DNA from: Terriglobales bacterium
Lineage (GTDB): Bacteria; Acidobacteriota; Terriglobia; Terriglobales; Acidobacteriaceae
DNA: 64,000 nt
Reading direction: 5' to 3'
Assembly: GCA_016185365.1 (NCBI GenBank)
Contig: JACPNP010000020.1
Coordinates: 1 to 64,000, forward strand
The notes below the pieces were generated by a model. It was not told where the DNA came from. It saw only the letters and a program-made list of their open reading frames with translations, and did no database searches. Within the stretch, counting starts at the first letter, position 1. Each line of letters begins with the position of its first letter. Of this stretch, positions 53,041 through 64,000 are shown one piece after another. The position numbers and the translations under genes are program-made.

Positions 53041-54753
53041 CTATGAGCCTGAGCTGAGGAATTGTTCCCCTGAGGGAACAACCATGTCGATCCGACCGCG
53101 GTCGTGCAAACGACCGCCGACCCAGGCCATCCAAAGGGAAGCCACCAGGAGAAGTCCAAAGCCCACCGCCATCCACAGGGGATCTTCCGCGGGCACAAGA
53201 TAGATCAATCCTGCGACCACGAGGACCAGCCCGGGCAGAAAGCCAAACAGGTAATACCCCATCACGTGCCGGTTCGTACTCTTGTGGAAGTTGGAATGGA
53301 AGAGGAATTTTCCATGGAGCATGAACGGTTGGGCGGCACAAATGACCAGCGCCCAGCGGAGCACGATCAAGAATCCAGTCCGGACCGGCTGTCCGGAGAA
53401 CCAGCAAGCGCCGATGACGGTGATCAGGGAAACTGGTATAGCCGTAGCGACCCGGACGAGGTTAGCCTTGCATGCGACTCGGAGCGACTCCCAGTATCCG
53501 ATGGGATAGGCGACCGACATCGGCGAGACTTGCGCCGCTGATTGTCGCATTTCCCATCCCGGCCAATGCCCTCCGAAAAGAGGCAAGGCAAAGGCCGAAG
53601 CAATCGCAGCCCCATAACCCCAAATCGCGATCGGCAAATGCAACAATGCCACTGAGGTCACGATGGCGATCGAGATCCAAGCCGCGATCCTCCACCTTTC
53701 CGACCAAAAGCTGGTCGCATCACCCATCAGGAAAGCGCACACTATCCGTTCGCGCGGGGAGAAAAGACCTGCCCCCAGGTTCTCGATCCAACCCTGAGCC
53801 GCATCTTCGCCACCGGGAAGGCCTTGCACCAGAACATCCTGTGCCGCCTGTTGCGCCTTGAATTCCTCCCGGACCCGAAGTTGATCAGAGTCCAAGGCGA
53901 CACCGTCCTCCGGAGGAGCGTCCATGTCGGGGTGTTCTTCCACGGTTAGAGGAACAATCTCGACCGCTTCATATTTGGTGTAGAAGTCAGAGCGGAGCCG
54001 GCGCAGGCTGTGCCATCCGATTCCAACGAAAGCGACGGTCATAAGCCACGCGGTCCAATAATCCGAGCCCAAGTCCGCCGTGCTCAGGAGGCCCTGAATC
54101 AGCCAATTGGGAGGCAGCCAACGAACGCCCTGATAGACCTCGAAGACGAGACTAAGGGGGAACAAAAAGGACAAGCACGCCGCCAGGACAAGACCCAGTC
54201 CCGTCCAGGCGCCTAAAACGGGCAAACGAAAAAGCAAGGAAGCAAGGGCGGGCACAAGTGCAATGGTGGCGATCCAGAGCCCGAAGCCGGCCAGAAGGCC
54301 AAAGACTACCCCATGCCACGGAAGCAAAAGCGCGCCTGCACGGGCCAACAAGAGCATCGCCACGAACAAGAATGGGACCGAACCCAACCACAATCTCCGC
54401 AAAGCAAAGTGAAAGACATCTTCCTTCGGGATAGGGAGCAGAAATGACATGAGCAGCTCATTGGACCGTCCCATCCGAACCAAGAGCGCGCCGCACCGGT
54501 TCAAGGCAGTCCCCATGGCATAGAGGGAAAGCGCGGTAATAATGCGCAAAGCAGGTTCGTCTGAATCGGGGTTGATCATGGCACGCATCACAATGAAGGA
54601 CGCCATGAGACCCTGCCAAATGGTGCCGGCATCCCAACTTCTCGCCCTTCTGCGCGCGAGTTTGTATTGCTTCCAGAGTTCAGGGGAAGAGCGCAGGGCC
54701 GGGCGCAACCTGCGTTTAAATGCTTTCTCAAAACTCCTGGCGCGGTAGTTCAT
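53041..54753 (-). CDS. ABC transporter permease (ABC-2-like)
   Basis: Large polytopic protein overlapping the ATPase gene stop. Confidence 0.75.
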   Translation of the reverse strand: MNYRARSFEKAFKRRLRPALRSSPELWKQYKLARRRARSWDAGTIWQGLMASFIVMRAMINPDSDEPALRIITALSLYAMGTALNRCGALLVRMGRSNELLMSFLLPIPKEDVFHFALRRLWLGSVPFLFVAMLLLARAGALLLPWHGVVFGLLAGFGLWIATIALVPALASLLFRLPVLGAWTGLGLVLAACLSFLFPLSLVFEVYQGVRWLPPNWLIQGLLSTADLGSDYWTAWLMTVAFVGIGWHSLRRLRSDFYTKYEAVEIVPLTVEEHPDMDAPPEDGVALDSDQLRVREEFKAQQAAQDVLVQGLPGGEDAAQGWIENLGAGLFSPRERIVCAFLMGDATSFWSERWRIAAWISIAIVTSVALLHLPIAIWGYGAAIASAFALPLFGGHWPGWEMRQSAAQVSPMSVAYPIGYWESLRVACKANLVRVATAIPVSLITVIGACWFSGQPVRTGFLIVLRWALVICAAQPFMLHGKFLFHSNFHKSTNRHVMGYYLFGFLPGLVLVVAGLIYLVPAEDPLWMAVGFGLLLVASLWMAWVGGRLHDRGRIDMVVPSGEQFLSSGS

Positions 54754-55493
54754 GCATTCCGTCCACGAAGATCACGAAAGATCTTTTCCAAGACACCTTC
54801 CTCGACATTCTCTTTTTCACGAAGCCCGGCCACAGATTCAAAATGCAGCAGCCGACCGTGATCAACCAGAGCAACCCGGTCGCTGAAATTCTCCGCCACG
54901 TCAAGGATCTGGGTGGTGTAAAGGACGGTGCGCCCACGGGCGGCGGCGGCGCGGGCCTGTTCCTTGAAATACGCGATCCCGTTCGGGTCCATGCCGCTCG
55001 CGAATGGCTCATCCAGCAACCACAGTTCAGGATCGACGAGAAGCAAGCCCGCCAATGCAGCCTTGTAAAGCTGGCCCCGGGAAAGAATCCCGAGCTTTGA
55101 CTTCGCCAAAGGCAGCATGTCCAGGGCGCGAAGATGGTCGATGGCCAGGTCTTCGTTCCCGACCCCGTCTCTGCCGAACAGGCTCAGCACCATGCTCAAG
55201 TGGCGAAGCACCGTCAAATCGGGAAACACAAACGGGAAGTCCGGCAAGAACAGGAGACGCTGGCGGAGATCCATCCGACCCCGTTGGAAGAGTTGATCGT
55301 CAAAATGAATGGTTCCCGAAGAGGGCACGACCATGGCGGAAAGGCAGCGAAGGAGAGTGGTCTTCCCGGCTCCATTCGCACCCAGTATGACGATCAACTG
55401 GCCGGAGCCGATGGTGAGGTTTATGTTCTCCAGCGCATGCAACGGGCCAAATTTCTTTGAAAGAGAATCAATACGAATCTGCAAAAGAGTCAC
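54750..55493 (-). CDS. ABC transporter ATP-binding protein
   Basis: Walker A GANGAGKTT, signature-like LSRGQLYKAALAGLLLVDPELWLLDEP. Confidence 0.93.
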   Translation of the reverse strand: MTLLQIRIDSLSKKFGPLHALENINLTIGSGQLIVILGANGAGKTTLLRCLSAMVVPSSGTIHFDDQLFQRGRMDLRQRLLFLPDFPFVFPDLTVLRHLSMVLSLFGRDGVGNEDLAIDHLRALDMLPLAKSKLGILSRGQLYKAALAGLLLVDPELWLLDEPFASGMDPNGIAYFKEQARAAAARGRTVLYTTQILDVAENFSDRVALVDHGRLLHFESVAGLREKENVEEGVLEKIFRDLRGRNA

Positions 55494-55548
55494 ACTCCGC
55501 GAGCAGTCTAACAGAAGAGGTTCGGCGGGCTTCCCTGAGAGTAGGCGC

Positions 55549-56030
55549 TAACGGCACGGCTGAAGCCGTGCCCCTTCACCGGGTCGAGCTGTGCCGTCCC
55601 TTCGGGACTCTGTCCCGGTTTCTTTCCAGCGACCCCGGCACTCACGTGCCGGGCTACAGAGGTGTCGTCCTTCGGACTTTCGGCTGCGGATGGCTAAAGC
55701 CATCCCCCTTCACCGGTTCTGAGGTTGGCGTTTGTGTCGCCCCTACGGGGCTTGGGGAAATTGAGGGCGCTGTAACGGCACGGCTGAAGCCGTGCCCCTT
55801 CACCGGGTCGAGCTGTGCCGTCCCTTCGGGACTCTGTCCCGGTTTCTTTCCAGCGACCCCGGCACTCACGTTCGTCCTTCGGACTTTCGGCTGCGGGATG
55901 GCTAAAGCCATCCCCCTTCATCGGTTCAGAGGTTGGCGTTTGTGTCGCCCCTACGGGGCTCGGGGAAATTGAGGGCGCTGTAACGGCACGGCTAAAGCCG
56001 TGCCCCTTCACCGGGTCTCGTTGTGTCGCC
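55549..56030. repeat. Intergenic tandem cluster of palindromic repeats (~224-bp and ~208-bp spacings)
   Basis: TAACGGCACGGCT(G/A)AAGCCGTGCCCCTTCACCGGGTC at ~55549, ~55773 and ~55981, with the same internal modules as 51.3-52.0 kb. Confidence 0.9.
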
Positions 56031-56327
56031 CCTTCAGGCCGGCGGCTGGGCCACACGAACAAGCGCCCGCACCGAATGGCCCGCAAAATGCATCTAAATC
56101 CTTGTACTGCGGTGCTTTGCGGTGACGGAAGTATTGAGGGCGCGGGGCCGGGCGTGGTATCCTAGATATCTTGGCAACGTATGCGCTTCGGGGCTATTGC
56201 GCCTTCCAGCCGGAATGGGCAGTCCAAACACTGTCGCATCGCCAACGACCACAACCCGTAAATCTTTCTCGTCCGCCCGCGGAGGTGTGCACGGCCTCGC
56301 GCGAACGAGACATGGAGAAACTCCGGC

Positions 56328-58028
<1,701 letters not shown>

Positions 58029-58053
58029 TCCTCACCACGAAGGACACGAAGGA

Positions 58054-58084
58054 GCACAAAGCGAAACGCTTTGTGCTTTTTTTT
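58054..58084 (+). terminator. Rho-independent terminator of rpoD
   Basis: AGCACAAAGCG-AAA-CGCTTTGTGCT, then TTTTTT. Confidence 0.9.
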
Positions 58085-58406
58085 CTGATGGGAACGATGG
58101 GGGATCGGGTGATCTTGCGATCGGGTGATCGGGCGATTGAAAAAGCGAAACCTAAGGTTCATTGGCGCGCGATGGCTCGTGACAGACTCGCGTTTTGAGT
58201 TTCAAGTTTCACGTTTCAAAAAAACAAAAGCAGATCATTCGGAACATCTAGGACTATCCCACGTTAGCGGCGAAAAGCACGCCGCGAACGTGGGGCACCA
58301 AGCGAACGCGGGGATGGAGCGTCACGGCTGAGATTGTTAGAGAGCCACTCCATGAGAATTGTGGTACGCTCCCGCAGACTCAAATCCCCTTCCCTGTGAG
58401 GCAACC

Positions 58407-58829
58407 ATGAATATCGCTCGCCTGTGGCCGGTGCTGGCCGCTGCCGTGGCCACGATGGTGGTCGGGTTCCTGTGGTATTCCCCGATGCTGTTCGCGCGTC
58501 CGTGGATGATGGCCATGGGCTACGACCCGGACGACAAGAAGAAGATGGAAGAGATGCAGAAGAGCGCCGGCCCGCTCTATGGCGCCGCGTTCCTTTCGAC
58601 ACTGATCACCGCGTTCGTGCTGCTGATGTTCCGCGACGCCGCCTCCGTGACGGGATGGCTGGGCGGGATGCAGCTAGGATTCTGGTGCTGGGCCGGGTTC
58701 GTGGCGCCGGTGAAGTTCACAGACGCCATCTTTGGCAAACGCGGCAGAACGTTGCTCATGATCGACAGCGGCTATCAGCTGGTGTGCCTGCTGGCGATGG
58801 GCGCGATCGTGGGGGGATGGCCGAAGTAA
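58407..58829 (+). CDS. DUF1761 family membrane protein
   Basis: MNIARLWPVLAAAVATMVVGFLWYSPMLFARPWM... Confidence 0.82.
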   Translation: MNIARLWPVLAAAVATMVVGFLWYSPMLFARPWMMAMGYDPDDKKKMEEMQKSAGPLYGAAFLSTLITAFVLLMFRDAASVTGWLGGMQLGFWCWAGFVAPVKFTDAIFGKRGRTLLMIDSGYQLVCLLAMGAIVGGWPK

Positions 58830-58842
58830 CCCCTTTGGATGC

Positions 58843-59877
<1,035 letters not shown>

Positions 59878-59914
59878 GAGCATTTGCGATTTACGAATCA
59901 CGATCTTTGATCTG

Positions 59915-59951
59915 AAGACCACAAGAGCGCAGCTTTTGTGGTCTTTTTCTT
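59915..59951 (+). terminator. Rho-independent terminator after the desaturase gene
   Basis: AAGACCACAA...TTGTGGTCTT stem followed by T-rich TTTCTTT. Confidence 0.8.
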
Positions 59952-60045
59952 TGGTGGCACGTGAAGCGTCACTAACCCAGCCGAGGGCGGCTGGGCCACC
60001 CCACGGCAAGATGCCGGCGCTACAGCGACCGGATAGAATGCCAGC

Positions 60046-60942
60046 ATGACCGGGCGGCAAAAGGCGATCGGGTTTTTCATCACGCTGAGCGTGGTGCTGA
60101 TCACGGCGGCGGTCGCGCTCAACATCTCCTGGATCGTGGCCCTGGAGCGCCGGCCGGTGCTGCTGGTGCTGGGCATCATCACCTTCGCCCTGATCATCGC
60201 CGGATTCGTGGTGTACACCATCTTCCTGGTGCGCGAGATGCGCATCACCGAGCAGCAGAACAGCTTCATCCACGCGGTGACCCATGAGTTGAAGACCCCG
60301 ATCGCGTCCATCAAGCTTTATCTGGAGACGTTACAGACCCGTGAGCTGAGTGATGCGCAGCGCAAGGAGTTCTATCAGGTCATGCTGGGGGACACCGACC
60401 GGCTGACGTACACCGTGGAACAGGTCCTGAAGGCCGGCGTGGCCGGACAAAAAACCGAGAAGCCACCCATGCAGGCGGTGGACTTGCGCGCGCTCTTGGA
60501 AGAATGCGTGGTGCTGGCGCGGCAACGACACCATCTGTCAACGGAAGCGATGTCGGTGCGTGAATCGGGCGGCCTGCCGGACACGACTGTGCTGGGCGAT
60601 CTCGACGGCCTGCGCACCGCGGTGACAAATTTGCTCGACAATGCGGTGAAGTATTCCGGAGGCCATGTGCAGGTGGTGGCGGAGCTGGCCCCGGCGGAAA
60701 ATGACCGGCTGCAAGTCCGGGTGCGGGACCGCGGTGTGGGCATCCCACGAAATCAGCTGAAACTCGTCTTCCGGCGTTTCTACCGCGCACCCGGCCGGGC
60801 GGCGCGACAGGTGAAGGGCACGGGACTGGGACTGTATATCGTGCGCGCCATCGCCAAGAAACACGGGGGCCGGGTGTTCGCGGAAAGCGCGGGCGAAGGC
60901 CAGGGCAGCACGTTCACGCTGGAGTTGCCTAAGAATGGATGA
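60046..60942 (+). CDS. Sensor histidine kinase
   Basis: Two TM helices; H-box HAVTHELKTPIASIKLYLETL; DRGVGIP; GTGLGLYIV. Confidence 0.93.
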   Translation: MTGRQKAIGFFITLSVVLITAAVALNISWIVALERRPVLLVLGIITFALIIAGFVVYTIFLVREMRITEQQNSFIHAVTHELKTPIASIKLYLETLQTRELSDAQRKEFYQVMLGDTDRLTYTVEQVLKAGVAGQKTEKPPMQAVDLRALLEECVVLARQRHHLSTEAMSVRESGGLPDTTVLGDLDGLRTAVTNLLDNAVKYSGGHVQVVAELAPAENDRLQVRVRDRGVGIPRNQLKLVFRRFYRAPGRAARQVKGTGLGLYIVRAIAKKHGGRVFAESAGEGQGSTFTLELPKNG

Positions 60943-61213
60943 GGTGCGAGGCACGAATTACAAGGTACGATCTACGAGGTTCGATTTACGATGTACGAAT
61001 TGTGATGTGTGATATGTTGCGCGCTTGCTCATTGTGGCTCGTGGTTTGCTCGCCTAGTGGCAGAACCTGCTCTTGCATTCAATCGCAAAAACGAACTCTT
61101 AGAGTCATGGGTCGGTGAGAGGTGATGAGCCAGTCTGGCTCAAGAATCACGAATGACAAAACGTAAATCGTAAGTCGTAGATCGTAAATTGCAAATTATT
61201 AATCCTAATTCCC

Positions 61214-61960
61214 ATGTCATCCCTTCTCATCGTCGAAGACGAGCAGCACCTGGCGGACGGGTTGGCATTCAACCTGAAGGCCGAAGGGCACACGGTGGAG
61301 GTGGCCGGCGAAGGCGAACGCGCGCTGGCGCGGATCATCGACGACAAACAATCCTATGATGCGCTGGTACTGGACGTGATGCTGCCGGGGATCGACGGGT
61401 TCGAGGTGGCGGCACGTCTGCGCAAGTACGGGGTGTATGTGCCGATCCTGATGTTGACCGCGCGCGGCCGGCCGGAAGATGTGCTGAAGGGGTTCGAAGC
61501 GGGCGCGGATGATTATCTGGCCAAGCCGTTCGAATTGGCCATCCTGATCGCCCGCTTGCGGGGCTTGTTGCGACGTACGCAGTGGTCGCAAGCGCAGCGG
61601 GCCGGCGACACTAACGGCGACAGCAAGTCCAAGGCGCGCGGCACCTTCATCTTTTCGGGAAATACCATCGATTTTGACGCGCTCGAATTGCGCGTGGGAA
61701 AACAGACCCACCACCTGACGGCGATGGAGGCCGATCTGCTCGCATACCTGGTGGGGAAGGCGGGGCAGGCGGTGTCACGCAAGGCCATTTTGGAAGACGT
61801 GTGGGGGCTGCATGAAGACACCGACACGCGGGCCATCGATAATTTCATCGTGCGGCTGCGCAAGTACATTGAAAAGAAGCCCACACTGCCGAAACACCTG
61901 GTCACGGTGCGCGGCGTGGGGTATAAGTTCGTGGCGGAGCCGGGGAAAGGCAGTGGTTAG
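61214..61960 (+). CDS. OmpR-family response regulator
   Basis: Receiver LLIVEDEQ, VLDVMLPG, LTARG; C-terminal winged helix with VRGVGYKFV. Confidence 0.95.
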   Translation: MSSLLIVEDEQHLADGLAFNLKAEGHTVEVAGEGERALARIIDDKQSYDALVLDVMLPGIDGFEVAARLRKYGVYVPILMLTARGRPEDVLKGFEAGADDYLAKPFELAILIARLRGLLRRTQWSQAQRAGDTNGDSKSKARGTFIFSGNTIDFDALELRVGKQTHHLTAMEADLLAYLVGKAGQAVSRKAILEDVWGLHEDTDTRAIDNFIVRLRKYIEKKPTLPKHLVTVRGVGYKFVAEPGKGSG

Positions 61961-62076
61961 TGATTAGTGGTAAGTGATTAGTGGATAGTGCAATGGGTGC
62001 CAGGCAAAGGCACGTAGAAGGTCATCGGCAGAACGAGCGAAGGACTCGAGTGAAGGACCTGAAGGAGGAATCGAAG

Positions 62077-62505
62077 ATGGAAGAGCAGAGTCTTGCGCAG
62101 CACAAGCGGCGGGATCCGTGGTTCCATTTCACGCTCATCCCGGGCAGTTTGCTGTTGTTGATCGGGTTGTGCATCCACCTCTACAAATCGCCGGGCAAGA
62201 CGAACACGTTGCTGGTGGCCTGGATGCTGCTATGGATCCTGCATCTCTTCAAGACCCGGATCTATGCGCTGAAAGTGCAGGACCGGGTGATCCGCTTGGA
62301 AGAGCGGCTGCGGCTGGCTTCCCTGCTGCCGGAGAATCTTCGCGGACGCATCGGCGAACTGGACGAAGGACAATTGATCGCGCTGCGATTCGCTTCGGAT
62401 GCGGAGCTACCGGCATTGGCGGGGCGCGCTCTCAACGAAAAGCTCTCTAAAGATGACATCAAGAAAGCGATCAAGAATTGGCGGCCGGACCACTGGCGGG
62501 TGTAA
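62077..62505 (+). CDS. DUF6526-like membrane protein
   Basis: MEEQSLAQHKRRDPWFHFTLIPGSLLLLIGLCIHLYKSP...; two TM helices. Confidence 0.75.
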   Translation: MEEQSLAQHKRRDPWFHFTLIPGSLLLLIGLCIHLYKSPGKTNTLLVAWMLLWILHLFKTRIYALKVQDRVIRLEERLRLASLLPENLRGRIGELDEGQLIALRFASDAELPALAGRALNEKLSKDDIKKAIKNWRPDHWRV

Positions 62506-63064
62506 GCCCTGATTCCTTGCGCAAGGTGTACGTTTCCCTGCCCCAGGCTATTTCCCCGGCCTGAAGCGCGGCGAATTCCGCGGCCAAGCCGTTGGCCAGG
62601 GTGCGCTGACCGAAGGGCTTCATGCCTAATCTCTCGATGAGCCGCGAGGACTCGGAGTTCGGTGTGCCGTGTCCGGCGAGGATCGCGGGCAGGTGGCACT
62701 CCTCAAAACCGAATCGCAGGATGGCGCGGGCGGCCTCCTGCGCCAGTCCTTGTTTCCAAAATTGGGGATAGAGCGCGATGAGAAGCTCGATCTCCGCCGG
62801 CTCGCCGAATATGCGCAGGCCGCAGAAGCCGCGCACGGCCTCGTCATCGCGGCCATGGATCAGGAACAACCCGAAGCCGTAGAGCTCAAAGCCGGCCAGG
62901 CTGCGATTGATCTGGACCTGAACCTCGTCGATGCCGATGAGACGATCGTCCCACAGATAGCGGCGCACGCCGGGGTCATTCCAAAGATGCAGCAATTGCG
63001 GCGCATCGAGCGTGCGCACCGGGCGCAGGATGAGGCGATCGGTCTCAAGCTGGAACAACTGCAC
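62471..63064 (-). CDS. GNAT family N-acetyltransferase (RimJ/RimL-like)
   Basis: LETDRLILRPVRTLDAPQLLHLWNDPGVRRYL; GLAQEAARAILRFGFEE. Confidence 0.92.
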   Translation of the reverse strand: MQLFQLETDRLILRPVRTLDAPQLLHLWNDPGVRRYLWDDRLIGIDEVQVQINRSLAGFELYGFGLFLIHGRDDEAVRGFCGLRIFGEPAEIELLIALYPQFWKQGLAQEAARAILRFGFEECHLPAILAGHGTPNSESSRLIERLGMKPFGQRTLANGLAAEFAALQAGEIAWGRETYTLRKESGLTPASGPAANS

Positions 63065-63137
63065 GGCGACTCCTGCGGAACAAGCTGGGGATAGCGTAAC
63101 GCAAAAATGCGGTTTCTGGTTTCTCGAGATGCAGTGT

Positions 63138-63227
63138 TCGGCTGTCGGCTATCGGCTATCGGCTGTCGGCCAGCGGCCATCGGCTGTCGGCTGTCGGCTG
63201 TCGGCCATCGGCTGTCGGCTGTCGGCG
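63138..63227. repeat. Degenerate heptamer tandem array (TCGGCTG/TCGGCTA/TCGGCCA)
   Basis: About 13 consecutive 7-nt units. Confidence 0.92.
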
Positions 63228-63262
63228 AAAACAATATCGATTGCTCCAAGACAAAAAAGTCA

Positions 63263-63306
63263 GAAGCAGATTCTTCGGCCGCGAAATACGCGGCCTCAGA
63301 ATGACA
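63263..63306. repeat. Hairpin element AGAAGCAGATTCTTCGGCCGCG-AAATA-CGCGGCCTCAGAATGACA
   Basis: 7-bp perfect stem GGCCGCG/CGCGGCC (63277-63283/63289-63295). Confidence 0.75.
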
Positions 63307-63740
63307 CTTCATTGTGTACTTTGGGGCGAATGTGAGCGGCCTCAGAATGACACTTCATTGCGTCTTTGGGTCGAATGTGACGCGGCCTCAGAATGACACT
63401 TCATTGTGTACTTTGGGGCGAATGTGAGCGGCCTAACAATGACACTTCTAATGTGTACTTTGGGGCGAATGTGAGCGGCCTCAGAATGACACTTCATTGT
63501 GTACTTTGGGGCGAATGTGAGCGGCCTCAGAATGACACTTCATTGCGTCTTTGGGTCGAATGTGATGCGGCCTCAGAATGACACTTCAGTGTGTACTTTG
63601 GATCGAATGTGATGCGGCCTCAGAATGACACTTCAATTGTGTACTTTGGGTCGATTGTGATGCGGACTCAGAATGTCACTTCATTGTGTACTTTGGGTCG
63701 AATGTGATGCGGCCTCAGAATGACACTCATTCTTGCGTCC
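63290..63740. repeat. Tandem array of 46-48 bp units, 9 full plus one partial
   Basis: GCGGCCTCAGAATGACACTTCATTGTGTACTTTGGGGCGAATGTGA-type units begin at 63290, 63336, 63382, 63428, 63475, 63521, 63567, 63614, 63662, 63709. Confidence 0.95.
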
Positions 63741-64000
63741 AATGCTTCCCGAGTGACCCAGTGAAAGAACTTCTCGCCCATGAATTCACCTGTTTACTTG
63801 CACCAGCATCAGTGCAAATAGCAGGAAATCCCTGGAATTTTCCACAGGAGTCCACAAGATGTACCGATTTTCCTGAGAAATTCAAGGCTTTCCGGGCGTT
63901 TTTCGCTTGCGCAAATTTTCCTGTCGAGTACATTCCCATCAACGCGAGCGTGCGATGTCCTGAATCGCTCGAGCCTGGGTCCATGGATTCGCGTCCCGAA

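Noticed and set aside
55457-55972. 171-aa ORF in the 55.5-56.0 kb repeat cluster
   Set aside because: Composed almost wholly of translated hairpin repeats, with no independent domain; the repeat spacings are not multiples of 3.
60943-61213. Small gene or regulatory RNA between the histidine kinase and response regulator genes
   Set aside because: The gap is mostly degenerate TACGATTTACGA-type repeats, with no convincing ORF, start site or stable fold seen by eye.
63393-63581. 62-aa ORF MTLHCVLWGECERP...
   Set aside because: Simply the 46-bp tandem array read in one frame; the unit length is not a multiple of 3, so the peptide does not repeat cleanly.
63290-63740. CRISPR array
   Set aside because: Units of 46-48 bp abut directly with no unique spacers, and no cas genes are present in the window.
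63837-63862. Possible oriC/DnaA box region
   Set aside because: Only one TTTTCCACA match and a weak neighbour; no cluster of boxes, and no dnaA, dnaN or AT-rich unwinding element visible.

Overview
This 64 kb window of high-GC chromosomal DNA looks like Acidobacteriota, judged from gene content and intergenic repeat style; that is inference, since no search was run. Its core is a minus-strand respiratory supercluster: Alternative Complex III (actA-F), a caa3 oxidase (SCO, coxB with a fused cytochrome c, A2-type ctaD, coxC, coxD), nhaA nearby, and cydAB further on. Other genes include queG, recJ, glyA, rpiB, rpoD, a CheR, two-component genes, peptidases, MacB-type permeases, hpnI-like and GT4 glycosyltransferases, a tRNA-Glu(CTC) and RNase P RNA (rnpB). 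No phage, transposase or CRISPR locus was recognised. The best leads are: (1) a hypothetical gene (51132-52673) whose C-terminal half is built from the same palindromic repeats that occur as frame-breaking, noncoding DNA at 55.55-56.03 kb; (2) an actD broken by an internal deletion and frameshift inside an otherwise intact ACIII operon; (3) a ~46-bp, 9.5-copy tandem array (63290-63740) apparently grown from one arm of a hairpin element; (4) a peptidase-like TPR protein with both HExxH histidines replaced by arginine; (5) an M28 peptidase ORF that appears 5'-truncated; (6) several short 'word-stutter' repeat tracts concentrated at 58-63 kb.
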